Positions 11,916 to 19,787 of a DNA stretch of 64,000 nucleotides are shown piece after piece (the first letter of the stretch is position 1; each line of letters begins with the position of its first letter). The notes under the pieces are model-generated. The model made no database searches. It saw only the letters and a program-made list of their open reading frames with translations, and was not told the DNA's origin. The translations under genes and the position numbers were made by a program. Origin of the DNA: Jannaschia sp. Os4 (lineage in GTDB: Bacteria; Pseudomonadota; Alphaproteobacteria; Rhodobacterales; Rhodobacteraceae). The stretch spans positions 496,001 to 560,000 of the forward strand of contig NZ_JAFCAR010000001.1 of the NCBI RefSeq assembly GCF_016820245.1, read 5' to 3'.

Positions 11916-12749
11916 ATGACCCGCCTCCTGACGACCGCCGCCCTCCTCCTCGCGAGCGCCGCCCCGTCCATGGCCCAGGACGTCGACGCCGACACCGTCC
12001 TCGCCACGGTGAACGGCACCGACATCACGCTGGGCCACGTCATCGCGATGCGCAGCCGCCTGCCCGAGCAGTTCCAGCAGATCCCCGACGAGCAGCTCTA
12101 CGACGGGGTCGTCCAGCAGCTGATCCAGCAGCAGGCGCTCGCGGACGCGCAGCTCGCCGAGGGGCGCCGGATCGACGCGCTCGGCATCGAGAACGAGCGC
12201 CGCGCCTACCTCGCCGGGCAGGCCATCGACGCCGCCGCCGGGGGCGAGCTGGACGACGCCGCGGTGCAGGCCGCCTACGAGGCGCGGATCGAGGGGTTCG
12301 AGCCCGCGACCGAGTACAACGCCTCCCACATCCTCGTGGAGACCGAGGAGGAGGCCGCCGAGCTGGTCGCGCTGCTGGAGGACGGGGCCGACTTCGCGGA
12401 GCTGGCGCAGGAGCGCTCGACCGGTCCGTCCGGCCCGAACGGCGGCGACCTCGGCTGGTTCCAGGCGGGCATGATGGTCCCGCCCTTCCAGGAGGCGGTC
12501 GAGGCGCTGGAGGTCGGGGGCGTCAGCGCGCCGGTCCAGACGCAGTTCGGCTGGCACGTCGTCAAGCTGGACGACACGCGCGAGACGACGCCGCCCCCCC
12601 TGGAGCAGCTCTACCCCGAGATCGCGCAGGAGGTGCAGCAGGCCCTCGTCGCCGACGCCATCGCCGCCGCGACCGAGGCCGCCGAGGTCGAGACCTTCGA
12701 GGTCGAGGTCGACCCCGCCGTCATCCGCCGGACGGACCTCCTCGAATGA
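11916..12749 (+). CDS. Parvulin-type peptidyl-prolyl cis-trans isomerase, periplasmic
   Basis: PpiC/SurA-like foldase of 277 residues. The ATG at 11916 has GGAAAGGA 5 bases upstream and gives an N-terminal signal peptide (MTRLLTTAALLLASAAPSMAQD) with likely cleavage after SMA. Residues 25-130 resemble the SurA N-terminal chaperone segment, with NGTDITLGHVIAMRS. The parvulin domain follows at about 130-230: ASHILVETEEEAAEL, GPNGGDLGWFQAGMM and FGWHVVKLDDTR. It probably isomerises prolyl bonds or chaperones exported proteins. It is divergent from secA, and its stop codon overlaps the argJ start (ATGA), so the two are cotranscribed. Confidence 0.92.
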   Translation: MTRLLTTAALLLASAAPSMAQDVDADTVLATVNGTDITLGHVIAMRSRLPEQFQQIPDEQLYDGVVQQLIQQQALADAQLAEGRRIDALGIENERRAYLAGQAIDAAAGGELDDAAVQAAYEARIEGFEPATEYNASHILVETEEEAAELVALLEDGADFAELAQERSTGPSGPNGGDLGWFQAGMMVPPFQEAVEALEVGGVSAPVQTQFGWHVVKLDDTRETTPPPLEQLYPEIAQEVQQALVADAIAAATEAAEVETFEVEVDPAVIRRTDLLE

Positions 12750-14032
12750 GCGAGATCGACGACCTGCGCGCCCGCGTCGCCGAGCTGGAGGCGCGGCTCG
12801 CCGCGCCCAAGGGGCCGCTCGTGTCGCCCTTGGCCGTCGACCTGCCGGACCTGCCCGCCGTCGCGGGCGTCCGCTTCGCCACCGCGCGGGCGGGCGTGAA
12901 GTACGCGGGCCGCACCGACGTGATGCTCTGCGTCTGCGACCCCGGAACGGTGGTCGCGGGCACCCTCACCCGCTCGGCCACCGCGTCCGGCGCGGTCGAG
13001 GACTGCCGCGCCAAGCTGGGGCATGGCGGCCCGGACGGCTGGGCGATCGTCGTCAACTCCGGCAACGCCAACGCCTTCACGGGCCGCAACGGCGCCCGCT
13101 CCGTGCAGGCGGTGGTGCAGGCCGCGTCCAAGGCCACCGGCGTGCCCGGCGGCCACGTCCTGACCTCCTCGACCGGCGTGATCGGCGAGCCGATGGCCCA
13201 CGAGCGCATCGTCGCGGTGCTCGACGACTGCGCCGCAGCCCTCTCGCCCGGCGGCATGGCGGACGCCGCCCGCGCGATCATGACGACCGACACCTACCCC
13301 AAGGGCGCGGTCCGCACCGTCGACATGGACGGCGCGACCGTCACCGTCGCGGGCATCGCCAAGGGCTCGGGCATGATCGCCCCCGACATGGCGACGATGC
13401 TGGCCTACGTGTTCACGGACGCCGCCGTCACGCGCGAGGCGCTGCAGGCGATGGTCTCCGCCTCCGTGGACGCGACCTTCAACGCCGTCTCCGTCGACAC
13501 CGACACCTCCACCTCCGACACGCTGATCGTCGCGGCGACAGGCAAGGCCGGGAACGCGCCGGTGGAGGCGCCCGACGGCCCGCTGGCCGAGGCGCTCCAC
13601 GCCGTGCTCCACGACCTCGCGCTGCAGATCGTCCGCGACGGCGAGGGCGCGACCAAGCTGATCGAGGCCCGCGTGACCGGCGCCCACGACGCGGCGGACG
13701 CGCGGCGGGTGGCCAAGGCCATCGTCGACAGCCCCCTCGTCAAGACCGCCGTCGCCGGCGAGGACGCCAACTGGGGCCGCGTCGTGATGGCCGTGGGCAA
13801 GTCCGGCGCCCGCGCCGACCGCGACCGCCTCTCGATCCGCTTCGGCGACCTGGAGGTGGCGCGCGACGGCGTCCGGGCGGAGGGCTACGACGAGGCGGCC
13901 GCCACCGCGCATGTCCGGGGCGAGCACGTCGTGATCGCCGTCGACCTCGGCCTCGGCGACGGCGCGGCCACCGCCTACGGCTGCGACCTCACCTACCGCT
14001 ACGTCGAGATCAACGCCGACTACCGGTCGTGA
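12746..14032 (+). CDS. argJ: Glutamate N-acetyltransferase / ornithine acetyltransferase (bifunctional)
   Basis: Transfers the acetyl group from N-acetylornithine to glutamate, and in bifunctional forms also makes N-acetylglutamate from acetyl-CoA, closing the arginine cycle. The 428-residue precursor self-cleaves before the nucleophilic Thr in APDMATMLAYVFTDA. Other family marks are NSGNANAFTGRNG, SSTGVIGEPM and the C-terminal GEDANWGRVVMAVGKSG. Length is typical apart from a front extension MSEIDDLRARVAELEARLA. That extension reads as a short amphipathic coiled coil and is not part of the catalytic fold. The gene overlaps the preceding PPIase gene by 4 bases. Confidence 0.96.
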   Translation: MSEIDDLRARVAELEARLAAPKGPLVSPLAVDLPDLPAVAGVRFATARAGVKYAGRTDVMLCVCDPGTVVAGTLTRSATASGAVEDCRAKLGHGGPDGWAIVVNSGNANAFTGRNGARSVQAVVQAASKATGVPGGHVLTSSTGVIGEPMAHERIVAVLDDCAAALSPGGMADAARAIMTTDTYPKGAVRTVDMDGATVTVAGIAKGSGMIAPDMATMLAYVFTDAAVTREALQAMVSASVDATFNAVSVDTDTSTSDTLIVAATGKAGNAPVEAPDGPLAEALHAVLHDLALQIVRDGEGATKLIEARVTGAHDAADARRVAKAIVDSPLVKTAVAGEDANWGRVVMAVGKSGARADRDRLSIRFGDLEVARDGVRAEGYDEAAATAHVRGEHVVIAVDLGLGDGAATAYGCDLTYRYVEINADYRS

Positions 14033-14037
14033 AATGG

Positions 14038-14086
14038 GCGTACGTTCCGTGAAGACCGCCCCTCCCAGAGCGTACGTTCCGTGAAG
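14038..14086 (+). repeat. 17-bp direct repeat spanning the mutT start codon
   Basis: The 17-mer GCGTACGTTCCGTGAAG occurs at 14038-14054 and again at 14070-14086, and the second copy contains the mutT GTG start. The first copy contains an equivalent GTG at 14049 that opens an 11-codon frame. The TGA of that frame (14082-14084) overlaps the mutT GTG as GTGA. This looks like a short tandem duplication of the start region. Confidence 0.7.
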
Positions 14087-14479
14087 GTCGTGCTCGTCTC
14101 CGCCGTCGCGCTGGTCGATCGGGACGGGCGCGTGCTGCTGGCGCAGCGTCCCCCCGGGAAGTCCATGGCCGGCCTGTGGGAGTTTCCCGGCGGCAAGGTC
14201 GAGCCCGGCGAGACCCCCGAGGCCGCCCTGATCCGCGAACTGGAGGAGGAGCTGGGCATCGGCACGTGGGAGAGCTGCCTCGCCCCCCTCACCTTCGCCT
14301 CCCACGCCTATGACGGCTTCCACCTCCTCATGCCCCTCTTCGCCTGCCGCAAGTGGGACGGGATCCCGCAGGCCCGCGAGGGCCAGACGCTCGAATGGGC
14401 CGACCCCAAGCGCCTGCGCGACTACCCCATGCCGCCCGCCGACATCCCGCTGATCCCGATCCTGCGCGACTGGCTCTGA
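14081..14479 (+). CDS. mutT: 8-oxo-dGTP diphosphatase (MutT-type Nudix hydrolase)
   Basis: Hydrolyses oxidised guanine nucleotides so that they are not built into DNA. The 132 residues are typical. The Nudix box is complete: GGKVEPGETPEAALIRELEE followed by ELGI, at about residues 36-59, with all catalytic glutamates present. The start GTG gives MKVVLVSAVALVDRDGRVLL, as in close relatives. The C-terminal MPPADIPLIPILRDWL is also typical of the alphaproteobacterial form. It follows argJ by 48 bases; that gap contains a duplicated copy of its own start region. Confidence 0.93.
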   Translation: MKVVLVSAVALVDRDGRVLLAQRPPGKSMAGLWEFPGGKVEPGETPEAALIRELEEELGIGTWESCLAPLTFASHAYDGFHLLMPLFACRKWDGIPQAREGQTLEWADPKRLRDYPMPPADIPLIPILRDWL

Positions 14480-14563
14480 CCCGCGATCCTCCCGCCGCCC
14501 CTTCCCAAACCGCCTCTTTTCTGCCTCAATCCCCGTATCGTCGCCGCAAAGGGAGGCAGCGCC

Positions 14564-14686
14564 ATGCTCAGGACCATCACCATCGGGACCCGGATCCTGA
14601 TCCAAGGGGTGTTCGTCCGCGCCCTCGACGCGGGGCTCATGCAGGTGCGCGTCGGCGACCGCGTCTTCACGGGCCGCCCCGTCTGA
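14564..14686 (+). CDS. Small conserved-looking protein, 40 residues
   Basis: An ORF of 40 codons with an excellent ribosome-binding site (AAAGGGAGGCAGCGCC before the ATG). The product reads MLRTITIGTRILIQGVFVRA and then LDAGLMQVRVGDRVFTGRPV. It alternates hydrophobic and charged residues, as in a small beta structure, and ends in VGDRVFTGRPV. There is no signal peptide and no catalytic motif. It lies between mutT and a flavin monooxygenase on the same strand, 10 bases before the latter's GTG. Function unknown; the Shine-Dalgarno and codon use make it likely to be real. Confidence 0.6.
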   Translation: MLRTITIGTRILIQGVFVRALDAGLMQVRVGDRVFTGRPV

Positions 14687-14696
14687 CCGCACGCCC

Positions 14697-15920
14697 GTGA
14701 CGGTCCTGATCGCCGGGGCCGGCATCGGGGGCCTCGCCCTCGGCCTGACGCTGCACGAGATCGGCGTCCCCTTCCGCATCCACGAGCGCGTCCGCGCGCT
14801 GCGCCCGCTCGGCGTGGGCATCAACGTGCAGCCCGACGCGGTCCGCGAACTCTGGGCGATGGGCCTGCGGGACGCGCTGGAGGCGGCGAGCGTCCGCACC
14901 CGCGACTACGGCTTCCACACCCGCACCGGCCGCGAGATCTGGACCGAGCCGCGCGGCACGTGGGCGGGCTACGCCCACCCGCAATACTCCATCCACCGCG
15001 GGCGGCTGCAGATGATCCTGCACGACGCCCTGATCGACCGCGCGGGCCGGGACGTCCTCGCCACCGGCGCGCCCGCCACCGGCTTCGACCCCGACGGCAC
15101 GCTCCACCTCGGCGACCGCACCGCGACGGGCGACCTCGTGATCGGCGCCGACGGCCTCCACTCCGCGATCCGCGCGCGGATGGCCCCCGGCGAGGGCGCG
15201 CCCGTCTGGTCCGGGCGCGTCCTGTGGCGCGGCACCACGCAGGCCCCGCCCTTCCGCACCGGGGCCTCCATGGTCATGGCGGGCAACGACGACATCCGCA
15301 TCGTCGCCTACCCCATCACGCCCCCCGGCGCGGGCGGCGCCGCCACGATCAACTGGATCGCCGAGCGCACCCTCGGCCCGATGGGCGGCACCCGCGAGGC
15401 CGACTGGACCCGCGCCGTGGACCCCGAGGACGTCGCCCCGCACTTCGAGGACTGGCGGTTCGACTGGCTCGACGTGCCCGCGCTGATCCGGGGCGCGGCG
15501 GAGGTGCTGGAGTACCCGATGGTCGACCGGGCGCCGCTCGCCCGCTGGACCCGCGGTCGCGCCACCCTGCTCGGCGACGCCGCCCACCCGACCTACCCGG
15601 TGGGCTCCAACGGCTCGGCGCAGGCGATCCTCGACGCGCGCGTCCTCGGCCGCTGCATCCGCGACCACGGTCCCACCCCCGAGGCGCTGGAGGCCTACGA
15701 GGCCATCCGCCGCCCTCGCACGACGGCGATCCAGCGGGCCAACCGGGGGCGGGGTCCGGACGCGATCATGCAGATGGTGGAGGACCGGACAGGCGGCGAC
15801 TTCGACCGGATGGACGAGCTGGTGCCCCTGCGGGAGCGCGCGGTCCACGCGGAGCGCTACAAGGCGCTGGCCGGCACATCCATCGCCGCGCTCAACGCCG
15901 AGCCGCCGATCCTCGGCTGA
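14697..15920 (+). CDS. FAD-dependent aromatic-ring monooxygenase (group A type)
   Basis: Flavoprotein hydroxylase of the p-hydroxybenzoate hydroxylase/UbiH superfamily, 407 residues. The N-terminal dinucleotide motif is in VLIAGAGIGGLALGL (residues 3-17). The conserved DG motif is in VIGADGLHSAIRARM, and the second FAD motif is GDAAHPTYPVGSNGSAQAI (about residues 290-310). Close relatives include salicylate and 3-hydroxybenzoate hydroxylases, but the ring substrate cannot be told from sequence. The start is GTG at 14697, ten bases after the preceding small ORF. No reductase is needed in this class because NAD(P)H reduces the same flavin. Confidence 0.88.
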   Translation: MTVLIAGAGIGGLALGLTLHEIGVPFRIHERVRALRPLGVGINVQPDAVRELWAMGLRDALEAASVRTRDYGFHTRTGREIWTEPRGTWAGYAHPQYSIHRGRLQMILHDALIDRAGRDVLATGAPATGFDPDGTLHLGDRTATGDLVIGADGLHSAIRARMAPGEGAPVWSGRVLWRGTTQAPPFRTGASMVMAGNDDIRIVAYPITPPGAGGAATINWIAERTLGPMGGTREADWTRAVDPEDVAPHFEDWRFDWLDVPALIRGAAEVLEYPMVDRAPLARWTRGRATLLGDAAHPTYPVGSNGSAQAILDARVLGRCIRDHGPTPEALEAYEAIRRPRTTAIQRANRGRGPDAIMQMVEDRTGGDFDRMDELVPLRERAVHAERYKALAGTSIAALNAEPPILG

Positions 15921-15952
15921 CCCCCCTTTCTTGGCCGAAATATCCCGGGGGT

Positions 15953-15996
15953 CCGGGGGCGGCGCCCCCGGCGGGTCCGGTCCGCGCGGACCGGAC
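15953..15996. terminator. Two GC-rich hairpins between convergent genes
   Basis: Between the convergent monooxygenase and hemH genes lie two perfect stems. CCGGGGGC/GCCCCCGG has a 3-base loop (15953-15971). GTCCGGTCC/GGACCGGAC has a GCGC loop (15975-15996), whose last base is part of the hemH stop codon. Neither is followed by a T-run, but their place between convergent genes suggests a bidirectional transcription end. The first shares GAAATATCCC plus GGGGGCG.CGCCCCC with an element near 43.0 kb. Confidence 0.5.
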
Positions 15997-17096
15997 TACT
16001 CCGCCGCCTGCGCCACCGCCCGGCGGGGGGCGACCCACCCCGCGAGGTTCTCCGCCGCGATCGCGGCCAGCGCGTCCATGTGCGCGTCGTCGTCGTTGAG
16101 GCAGGGGATGTAGGTGAAGCGCTCGCCGCCCGCCTCCTCGAACGCCTCGTGGATCTCCTCGTTGATCTCCTCGAGCGTCTCGATGCAGTCGGCGGAGAAG
16201 GCGGGCGCGATGACGGCGATGCTCTTCTTGCCGTCCTCCTCGGCCAGCCGCGCGACCTCCTCGACGGTATAGGGCTTCAGCCACTCCTCGGGGCCGAACT
16301 TCGACTGGAAGGTCGTGACGATCTCCGTGGCGTCCCAGCCCAGCCGCTCGCGCAGCAGGCGCGTCGTCTTCTGGCACTGGCAGTGGTAGGGGTCGCCCTC
16401 CAGCAGGTAGCGCTTCGGCACCCCGTGGTAGGAGCAGACCAGCACGTCCGGGCGGTGGTCGAGCGCGGCGTAGGCCCGCTCGACGGACCGGGCCAGCGCC
16501 TCGATGTAGCGCGCGTCCTCGTAGTAGGCGGGCACGGTACGGCAGGTCGGCTGCCACTTCATCTTCATCAGGGCGCGGAAGAACTGGTCGCAGGCCGTGG
16601 CCGAGGTCGCGCCCGCGTAGTGCGGGTAGAGCGGGAAGAACACGATGCGGTCGCAGCCGGCGGCCTTCATCTGCTCGACCTTCGACGCGGTCGACGGGTT
16701 GCCGTAGCGCATGCAGTAGTCGACCACGACGTCGTCGCCGAACATGGCCTGCATCCGCTCGGCCATCTTGGCGGTCTGGGCCTTGGTGATCGTGGCCAAG
16801 GGGCTCTCGCCCTTCTCCTCGTTCCAGATCGAGCGGTAGGCCGCGCCCGACGAGAAGGGGCGCTTGGACAGGATGATCCCCTGCAGGAGCGGCTGCCAGA
16901 GCCATGGCGAGTAGTCGATCACCCGGCGGTCCGACAGGAACTCGCCCAAGTAGCGGCGCATCGACCAGTAGTCGGTGTCGTCCGGCGTCCCGAGGTTGGC
17001 GAGCAGCAGGCCCACCCGGCCCATCCGCACCTTGGGGTGGTCCGCCTCGGCATGGGCGGGCACGGTGCCGCCGGCCATTCCGGTCATCGTCTTCAT
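15996..17096 (-). CDS. hemH: Ferrochelatase
   Basis: Inserts Fe2+ into protoporphyrin IX, the last step of haem synthesis. The 366 residues show the family landmarks GLLLANLGTPDDTDYWS (about 30), the catalytic-His motif CSYHGVPKRYL (about 215) and the acidic segment FSADCIETLEEINEE near the C-terminus. The cysteines in DPYHCQCQKTT are at the position used by [2Fe-2S]-type or cysteine-rich ferrochelatases, but a cluster cannot be proved from sequence. About 20 residues precede the core. Its start overlaps the stop of the upstream methyltransferase gene (ATGA), so the two are cotranscribed. Confidence 0.96.
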   Translation of the reverse strand: MKTMTGMAGGTVPAHAEADHPKVRMGRVGLLLANLGTPDDTDYWSMRRYLGEFLSDRRVIDYSPWLWQPLLQGIILSKRPFSSGAAYRSIWNEEKGESPLATITKAQTAKMAERMQAMFGDDVVVDYCMRYGNPSTASKVEQMKAAGCDRIVFFPLYPHYAGATSATACDQFFRALMKMKWQPTCRTVPAYYEDARYIEALARSVERAYAALDHRPDVLVCSYHGVPKRYLLEGDPYHCQCQKTTRLLRERLGWDATEIVTTFQSKFGPEEWLKPYTVEEVARLAEEDGKKSIAVIAPAFSADCIETLEEINEEIHEAFEEAGGERFTYIPCLNDDDAHMDALAAIAAENLAGWVAPRRAVAQAAE

Positions 17097-17914
17097 CGGT
17101 CCCCTCCCAGCTCGGGCACCCCGAGCGCGTCGGCCAGCCGCGCCTGCGCCGACCCCGGGCGCAGCGGCCGCTGCTGGCTTTCATGCGGCACCCAGCCCGT
17201 GAGGAACACGAGTTGGTATGTCGCGGCGATGCCGTCCCCCTCGGGGAAGGCCTCCTCGTAAATACGCCCCGCGCGCTTGAACAGATGACGCGGGGGCGTG
17301 CGGCGGTGGCGCGCGGCCAGCGCGTTGGTCTCGCCCATCGCGCGCAGGTCCCGCGCGAGGTGGGCGAGGTCGCGGTAGCGCACGGTGCGCGTGGTCGCGT
17401 CCGCCACCGGGAGCGCGAGCCCCGCGCGCTGCAGCAGCGCGCCGAGGTCGCGGATCTCGCCCATCGGGGCCACGCGGGGGCTGAGGCCGCCCATCGTCTC
17501 GGCCTCGGCCTGCCCCAGCGCGGCGCGCAGCTCGTGCAGCGTCTCGCCGCCGAAGGTCGCCACCAGCAGCAGCCCGTCGGGCCGCAGGGCGCGGCGGCAC
17601 TGAATCAGCTGGCCCACCGGGTCGTCCGCCCAGTGCAGGCCCATCGCGTGGATCACGAGGTCGTGGGCGCCCGGCTCCAGCGCGAGCGTCTCGTCGTCGG
17701 GCACCACAGTGGCGCCCGGCACCACGTCCGCCCAACGCGCGGGGTGCGGCGTGACGACCGCGGGGGCCGTAAACGTCCTGTTAACGTCTCTCAGCCTCTC
17801 CTCGATCTCGTCGCGCGCTTCGTCGTGCAGGAAGAACGCGCCGTCGTCGCCGATGCGGGCGGCGCGGGCGCGGTGCGCCTGCAGGGCGCGTCGGTCGGAG
17901 AGGGTGTTGGCCAT
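17093..17914 (-). CDS. BioC/NDUFAF5-like SAM-dependent methyltransferase
   Basis: Class I methyltransferase of 273 residues. The start MANTLSDRRALQAHRAR is the usual beginning of this alphaproteobacterial family. The post-I region reads AHDLVIHAMGLHWADDPVGQL (in parts HDLVIHAMGLHW and ADDPVGQL), followed by RALRPDGLLLVATFGGETL. Those segments resemble BioC and the complex-I assembly factor NDUFAF5. The canonical glycine-rich motif I is eroded: there is no E/DxGxGxG between residues 40 and 70. Catalysis is therefore less certain than fold. It sits upstream of hemH with a 4-base overlap and is divergent from comF. Confidence 0.8.
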   Translation of the reverse strand: MANTLSDRRALQAHRARAARIGDDGAFFLHDEARDEIEERLRDVNRTFTAPAVVTPHPARWADVVPGATVVPDDETLALEPGAHDLVIHAMGLHWADDPVGQLIQCRRALRPDGLLLVATFGGETLHELRAALGQAEAETMGGLSPRVAPMGEIRDLGALLQRAGLALPVADATTRTVRYRDLAHLARDLRAMGETNALAARHRRTPPRHLFKRAGRIYEEAFPEGDGIAATYQLVFLTGWVPHESQQRPLRPGSAQARLADALGVPELGGDR

Positions 17915-17930
17915 CGGGGGACGATCTAGG

Positions 17931-18800
17931 GTGACGGGCGCCGGAGTGAAAGCGCTGCGGGCCGTGGCGGACGCGGTCTGGCCGCGCACCTGCATGACCT
18001 GCGAGGCGCGCGTCGAGGAGGAAGGGCTCTGCCCCGCCTGCTGGCGCGACATGCCGTTCCTGCGCGCCGCGCGCTGCGACGGCTGCGGCCTGCCCCTGCC
18101 CGGCCCCGGCGACGAGCCGGATGGCGGGCCGATCCGCTGCGACGGCTGCCTGGCCGAGCCGCGCCCGTGGGCGGCGGGGCGCGCCGCGCTGGCCTATGCG
18201 GGACCGGCCCGCGCCCTCGTGCTGCGCCTCAAGCACGGCGACCGCCCCGACCTCGCCGTCGGCGCGGGCCTCTGGATGCACCGCGCCGCGCGGGGGGCGG
18301 TGGACGCCGACACCCTCGTCGTGCCCGTCCCCCTGCACCCGTGGCGCCTCTGGCGGCGCCGCTACAACCAAGCCGCCCTGCTCGCCCGCGAGCTCGCGCG
18401 CCACGCGGACGCGGCCTTCGCCCCGCAGGCCCTCCGCCGGGTCCGGCGCACCCCCACCCTCGACCGCCGCCCCCGCGCCGAGCGCATGGCGCTCCTCGAC
18501 CGCGCCATCGCCGCCGACCCTGCGCAGGTCGCCGGGCAGGCCGTGGCGCTGGTGGACGACGTGATGACGACGGGCGCCACGCTGGCCGCCTGCACGGAGG
18601 CGCTGGCGGGGGCGGGGGCCGCGCGCGTGACGGTCCATGTGCTCGCGAGGGTCGAACGGGACGCGGGGATCGTTATATCGGAGGCGATGGAGGAGTCCCC
18701 CGATGAAGACCGCGACGATCTACACCCAGCCCCTCTGCGGGTTCTGCACCGCAGCGATCCGCCTCCTCCGCCAGAAGGGCGTGACGATCGACGAGCATGA
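17931..18800 (+). CDS. comF: ComF-family phosphoribosyltransferase-like protein
   Basis: ComF family protein linked to DNA uptake and recombination; biochemical role unresolved. The N-terminal zinc-ribbon cysteines are in RTCMTCEARVEEEGLCPACW, followed by a second set (CDGCGLP, CDGCLAE). The phosphoribosyltransferase motif VALVDDVMTTGATLAACTEAL (in parts VALVDDVMTTG and ATLAACTEAL) lies near residue 210. I chose GTG at 17931 because GGGGGA precedes it by 9 bases; GTG at 17946 is an alternative. The reading frame continues about 40 residues past the usual ComF end and overlaps grxC by 98 bases, which is unusual. Confidence 0.85.
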   Translation: MTGAGVKALRAVADAVWPRTCMTCEARVEEEGLCPACWRDMPFLRAARCDGCGLPLPGPGDEPDGGPIRCDGCLAEPRPWAAGRAALAYAGPARALVLRLKHGDRPDLAVGAGLWMHRAARGAVDADTLVVPVPLHPWRLWRRRYNQAALLARELARHADAAFAPQALRRVRRTPTLDRRPRAERMALLDRAIAADPAQVAGQAVALVDDVMTTGATLAACTEALAGAGAARVTVHVLARVERDAGIVISEAMEESPDEDRDDLHPAPLRVLHRSDPPPPPEGRDDRRA

Positions 18801-18960
18801 CGTCGGGCGCGACCCGTCGCTCCGCGCGGAGATGATCCAGAAGGCCGACGGCGCGCGCACCACGCCGCAGATCTGGATCGGCGACACCCATGTCGGCGGC
18901 TGCGACGACCTCTACGCCTTGGAGCGGTCGGGCAAGCTGGACGCGCTGATCGCCGCATGA
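18703..18960 (+). CDS. grxC: Glutaredoxin 3
   Basis: Small dithiol glutaredoxin, 85 residues, which reduces protein disulfides with glutathione. The active site is CGFC in YTQPLCGFCTAAIRLL (about residues 12-15); the classic form is CPYC, and CGFC is common in this bacterial family. The cis-proline is in TTPQIWIGDTHVGGCDDL, which also contains the glutathione-binding GG-D. GGAGGAG lies 8-14 bases before the ATG. Its 5' end is embedded in comF and its stop overlaps the start of the following nitrilase-type gene (ATGA). Confidence 0.95.
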   Translation: MKTATIYTQPLCGFCTAAIRLLRQKGVTIDEHDVGRDPSLRAEMIQKADGARTTPQIWIGDTHVGGCDDLYALERSGKLDALIAA

Positions 18961-19787
18961 GGGCGGCGCTCTGCCAGATGTCGTCCTCGGACGACCCGGC
19001 GGAGAACGCCGCCGCCCTCGCCGCGATGCTGGACGAGGCGGCGGAGGGCGGCGCGGGCTGGGCGCTGACGCCGGAGGTGACGAACTGCGTCTCCGGCTCC
19101 CGGACTCGGCAGCGCGCGGTGCTCGGGCCGCTCGATGCCGACCCCTGCCTCCTCGCCGCCCGCGCGGCCGCTTCGCGGCACGGGATGTGGGTGCTCCTGG
19201 GTTCCCTCGCGGTGACGACGGAGGACGCCGACGGGCGCTTCGCGAACCGCTCCGTGCTGATCGGCGCGGACGGGACGGTCGCGGCGACCTACGACAAGAT
19301 CCACATGTTCGACGTGGAGATCGACGCCACGGAGACCTACCGCGAATCGTCGGGCTACCGCCCCGGCGACCGGGCCGTGGCGGTCGACGCGCCGTGGGGC
19401 CGGACCGGCCTGACGATCTGCTACGACCTCCGCTTCCCCGCGCTCCACCGGGCGCTTGCGCAGGCGGGCGCGCGAATCCTGACCGTGCCCGCCGCCTTCT
19501 CCCCGGTCACCGGCGCGGCGCACTGGGAGGTGCTGCTGCGCGCGCGCGCCATCGAGACGGGATGCTGGATCCTCGCGCCCGCGCAGACCGGCGCCCACCC
19601 CGCGACGCGGGGCCGGCCGCGACGCTCGCACGGCCATTCGCTCGCCGTCGCGCCGTGGGGCGAGGTCGTGCTGGACGCGGGCACCGGGGTGGGCGTCGCC
19701 TTCGTCGACCTCTACATGGACGCGGTTGACGCCGCGCGCCGCCGGGTGCCGTCGCTCGCCCACGACCGCCGGTGGGCGGGGCCGTGA
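18957..19787 (+). CDS. Nitrilase-superfamily carbon-nitrogen hydrolase (Nit1/Nit2-like)
   Basis: Amidase with the Glu-Lys-Cys triad, 276 residues. The glutamate is in TPEVTNCVS (about residue 42), the lysine in YDKIHMFDVEI (about 113) and the nucleophile in GLTICYDLRFPALHR (about 148). These segments match the Nit branch, whose eukaryotic and bacterial members hydrolyse deaminated glutathione. Cotranscription with glutaredoxin (4-base overlap) fits that glutathione-repair role. omega-Amidase activity remains possible. The protein is cytosolic. Its stop overlaps the start of a MarR regulator gene (GTGA). Confidence 0.9.
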   Translation: MRAALCQMSSSDDPAENAAALAAMLDEAAEGGAGWALTPEVTNCVSGSRTRQRAVLGPLDADPCLLAARAAASRHGMWVLLGSLAVTTEDADGRFANRSVLIGADGTVAATYDKIHMFDVEIDATETYRESSGYRPGDRAVAVDAPWGRTGLTICYDLRFPALHRALAQAGARILTVPAAFSPVTGAAHWEVLLRARAIETGCWILAPAQTGAHPATRGRPRRSHGHSLAVAPWGEVVLDAGTGVGVAFVDLYMDAVDAARRRVPSLAHDRRWAGP

